A stretch of DNA of 63,250 nt from an uncultured Candidatus Saccharibacteria bacterium (lineage in GTDB: Bacteria; Patescibacteriota; Saccharimonadia; Saccharimonadales; Saccharimonadaceae). Shown in pieces: positions 62,747-63,250 of the stretch; position 1 is the first letter of the stretch, and each line of letters starts with the position of its first letter. A model generated the notes under the pieces. The model searched no databases. It was given only the letters and a program-made list of their open reading frames with translations, and had not been told where the DNA came from. A program made the position numbers and the translations under genes. Location: NCBI GenBank assembly GCA_947303945.1, contig CAMYZS010000005.1, forward strand, positions 1-63,250, read 5' to 3'.

Positions 62747-62819
62747 GGGTATATAGCTCAGCGGTTAGAGCGACTGGCCTGATGGCCGGTGGTCTGGGGT
62801 TCGACTCCCCATATGTCCT
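62747..62819 (+). tRNA. tRNA-like element 2, Ile(GAT)-like
   Basis: Acceptor GGGTATA/TATGTCC (two G-U pairs), D stem GCTC/GAGC with loop AGCGGTTA, central stem ACTGG/CCGGT with an 8-nt loop CCTGATGG, T arm TGGGG-TTCGACT-CCCCA. The anticodon reads GAT after a T at position 33, with one extra base 5' in the loop and a 4-nt variable region. Loop bases CC and GG could also pair and hide the anticodon. Discriminator T instead of the A usual for Ile; no CCA. Confidence 0.75.
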
Positions 62820-62875
62820 TAGCCATACGATGAGCGGATACTTGGTATCGTAGGTTTTATTCCTACTATGGCTAA
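62820..62875 (+). tRNA. tRNA-like element 3, minimal
   Basis: A perfect 8-bp acceptor-like stem TAGCCATA/TATGGCTA and a perfect T-arm stem GTAGG/CCTAC with a 7-nt loop TTTTATT. Between them only ~22 nt remain, holding a hairpin GATAC-TTG-GTATC with a 3-nt loop. There is no D arm and no usable anticodon loop. It abuts element 2 directly. Probably a structural relic or mimic. Confidence 0.5.
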
Positions 62876-62880
62876 AAAAT

Positions 62881-62953
62881 GCGGACGTAGCGCAATTGGC
62901 AGCGCGCCGGATCTTTAATCCGATGGTTACGGGTTCGAGTCCCGCCGCCCGCT
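62881..62953 (+). tRNA. tRNA-like element 4, Lys(TTT)-like
   Basis: Acceptor GCGGACG/CGCCCGC (one A-C mismatch), D stem GCGC/GCGC with AATTGGCA, anticodon region CCGGA-TCTTTAA-TCCGA, T arm CGGG-TTCGAGT-CCCG (with an A-C pair at its base). Alignment with bacterial tRNA-Lys puts TTT at the anticodon but C at position 33 in place of the nearly universal T. CTT with a shifted loop is possible. Discriminator T; no CCA. Confidence 0.75.
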
Positions 62954-62956
62954 TAT

Positions 62957-63030
62957 AGATGTGTAGCTAAGATGGTTAAAGCAGCCGACCAGAAAATCGG
63001 CCATCCTGGGTTCGAGTCCCAGCGCATCTG
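62957..63030 (+). tRNA. tRNA-like element 5, Phe(GAA)-like
   Basis: Acceptor AGATGTG/CGCATCT, short D stem GCT/AGC, perfect central stem GCCGA/TCGGC with an 8-nt loop CCAGAAAA, 4-nt variable region, T arm CTGGG-TTCGAGT-CCCAG. Aligned to tRNA-Phe the anticodon is GAA, with an extra base 5' of it and A at position 33. Discriminator G; no CCA. The body is otherwise well paired, so this is one of the better-preserved members. Confidence 0.75.
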
Positions 63031-63058
63031 TCGTTTATAAATAGCCAATTATAAACGA
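63031..63058 (+). other. Perfect hairpin in the 23S insertion
   Basis: TCGTTTATAA/TTATAAACGA, ten pairs with an 8-nt loop ATAGCCAA, directly after tRNA-like element 5. Confidence 0.85.
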
Positions 63059-63071
63059 ATTGTACCTTGCA

Positions 63072-63103
63072 GTCGGGCGGCACTCCTACTAGTGCTGCCC
63101 GAC
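63072..63103 (+). other. GC-rich hairpin in the 23S insertion
   Basis: GTCGGGCGGCACT/AGTGCTGCCCGAC, thirteen pairs (one G-U) with a 6-nt loop CCTACT. There is no T run after it, so it is not a terminator. Confidence 0.85.
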
Positions 63104-63250
63104 ATATTCAAGATTATAGCTTTAGTTTTCGATACATAGTGGTAGAGGAGCGTTGATATTGCAGTGAAGTTAGATTGTAAAGTCTAGTGGAGCGGTATCA
63201 AGTGAGAATGCTGGAATCAGTAACCTTAAGACAGGTGAGAATCCTGTCGG

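Larger units (their letters stand above)
62638..63138 (+). other. Intervening sequence in 23S helix 45 carrying tRNA-like elements
   Basis: The insertion is closed by an inverted repeat: 62638-62664 pairs with 63112-63138, 27 positions with one C-C mismatch and one G-U pair. The conserved 23S flanks (CCGAAG before, GGTAGAGGAGCG after) place it in the helix 45 loop, a position at which RNase III-excised intervening sequences are known in Salmonella. The stem would be a good RNase III substrate, leaving a fragmented 23S. Between the arms lie five tRNA-shaped elements head to tail and two hairpins, with almost no spacer. No protein-coding frame fits. Confidence 0.9.
61343..63250 (+). rRNA. rrl: 23S ribosomal RNA, 5' portion, interrupted
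   Basis: The 5' end aligns with E. coli 23S (GTGGATGCC, CGATGAAGGACGT, CCGAATGGGGAAACC), continues through domain I and reaches the L11-binding region in domain II (AGGATGTTGGCTTAGAAGC, GTAACAGCTCACTAGTC). Helix 45 is interrupted by a ~500-nt insertion (62638-63138), after which the gene resumes with GGTAGAGGAGCGTT. The window ends in domain II, so the 3' half is not visible. The exact 5' end is approximate by a few bases. No 16S or tRNA-Ile/Ala spacer is upstream. Confidence 0.95.

Noticed and set aside
62638-63138. Group I or group II self-splicing intron, or homing endonuclease gene, in 23S
   Set aside because: No intron core motifs or endonuclease frame are visible; the closing stem and helix 45 position fit an excised intervening sequence.
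1-63250. CRISPR arrays, insertion sequences, prophage genes
   Set aside because: No regularly spaced repeats, transposase or phage structural genes were seen.
1-63250. Recoded UGA (Gly), as in some CPR lineages
   Set aside because: Genes end normally at TGA (for example 8806-8808 and 54744-54746) and conserved proteins have expected lengths with UGA as stop.

Overview
The window looks like a chromosomal segment of a Patescibacteria/CPR bacterium, most probably Saccharibacteria (TM7). This is inferred from compact, often overlapping genes, a sparse metabolism limited to sugar and acetate chemistry, many lineage-type membrane proteins of unknown function, and an insertion inside the 23S rRNA gene. 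UGA acts as an ordinary stop throughout, which argues against the UGA=Gly lineages. No species assignment is possible from the sequence alone.

Layout. 1-5.1 kb: an unknown protein running off the left edge, a CDF metal exporter, a possible small gene, a membrane protein and a tRNA-Pro/nitroreductase unit. 5.1-10.9 kb: queH, ribosomal protein L31, and two tandem membrane-anchored proteins with WG-like beta repeats. 10.9-19.4 kb: serS-hpf-secA, an M16 peptidase, a P-loop kinase, a TylF-type methyltransferase, TraX-like and YjdF-like membrane proteins. 19.4-27.3 kb: dnaK behind a perfect CIRCE operator, rmuC, signal peptidase I, an HtrA protease, and rpsB-tsf. 27.3-34.6 kb: a 410-base gap with a candidate ncRNA and a gene remnant, then an aquaporin, pheST, an FKBP isomerase, and a gene behind a long leader hairpin. 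34.6-40.1 kb: exonuclease I, an OatA-like acyltransferase, pta and small membrane proteins. 40.1-50.3 kb (minus strand): a GH57/GT4 glucan pair, a heterodimeric ABC exporter and a decayed helicase-IV-like protein. 50.4-59.6 kb: envelope proteins, tRNA-Trp, a DHH phosphoesterase, a phosphoketolase split into two genes, ackA and an M1 aminopeptidase. 59.6-63.25 kb: a tandem HD-domain protein and the 5' part of a 23S rRNA gene.

The most striking item is at 62638-63138. The loop of 23S helix 45, a position where intervening sequences (IVSs) are known in Salmonella, carries a ~500-nt insertion closed by a 27-position inverted repeat. Packed inside are five consecutive tRNA-shaped elements (Ile-, Lys- and Phe-like plus two D-arm-less forms), followed by two strong hairpins. 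None encodes CCA, and three have 8-nt anticodon loops. The two ordinary tRNA genes in the window (Pro, Trp) have encoded CCA and 7-nt loops.

Functionally, the split phosphoketolase, phosphotransacetylase and acetate kinase form a sugar-phosphate to acetyl-phosphate to acetate route that yields ATP. GH57 and GT4 enzymes suggest storage-glucan turnover. SecA, signal peptidase, HtrA, FKBP, the peptidases and the ABC exporter serve export and envelope maintenance. Expression signals follow a consistent rule: most first genes of transcription units have a -10 box 6-10 nt before the start codon and no Shine-Dalgarno, suggesting leaderless mRNAs, whereas most internal genes have clear Shine-Dalgarno sequences.
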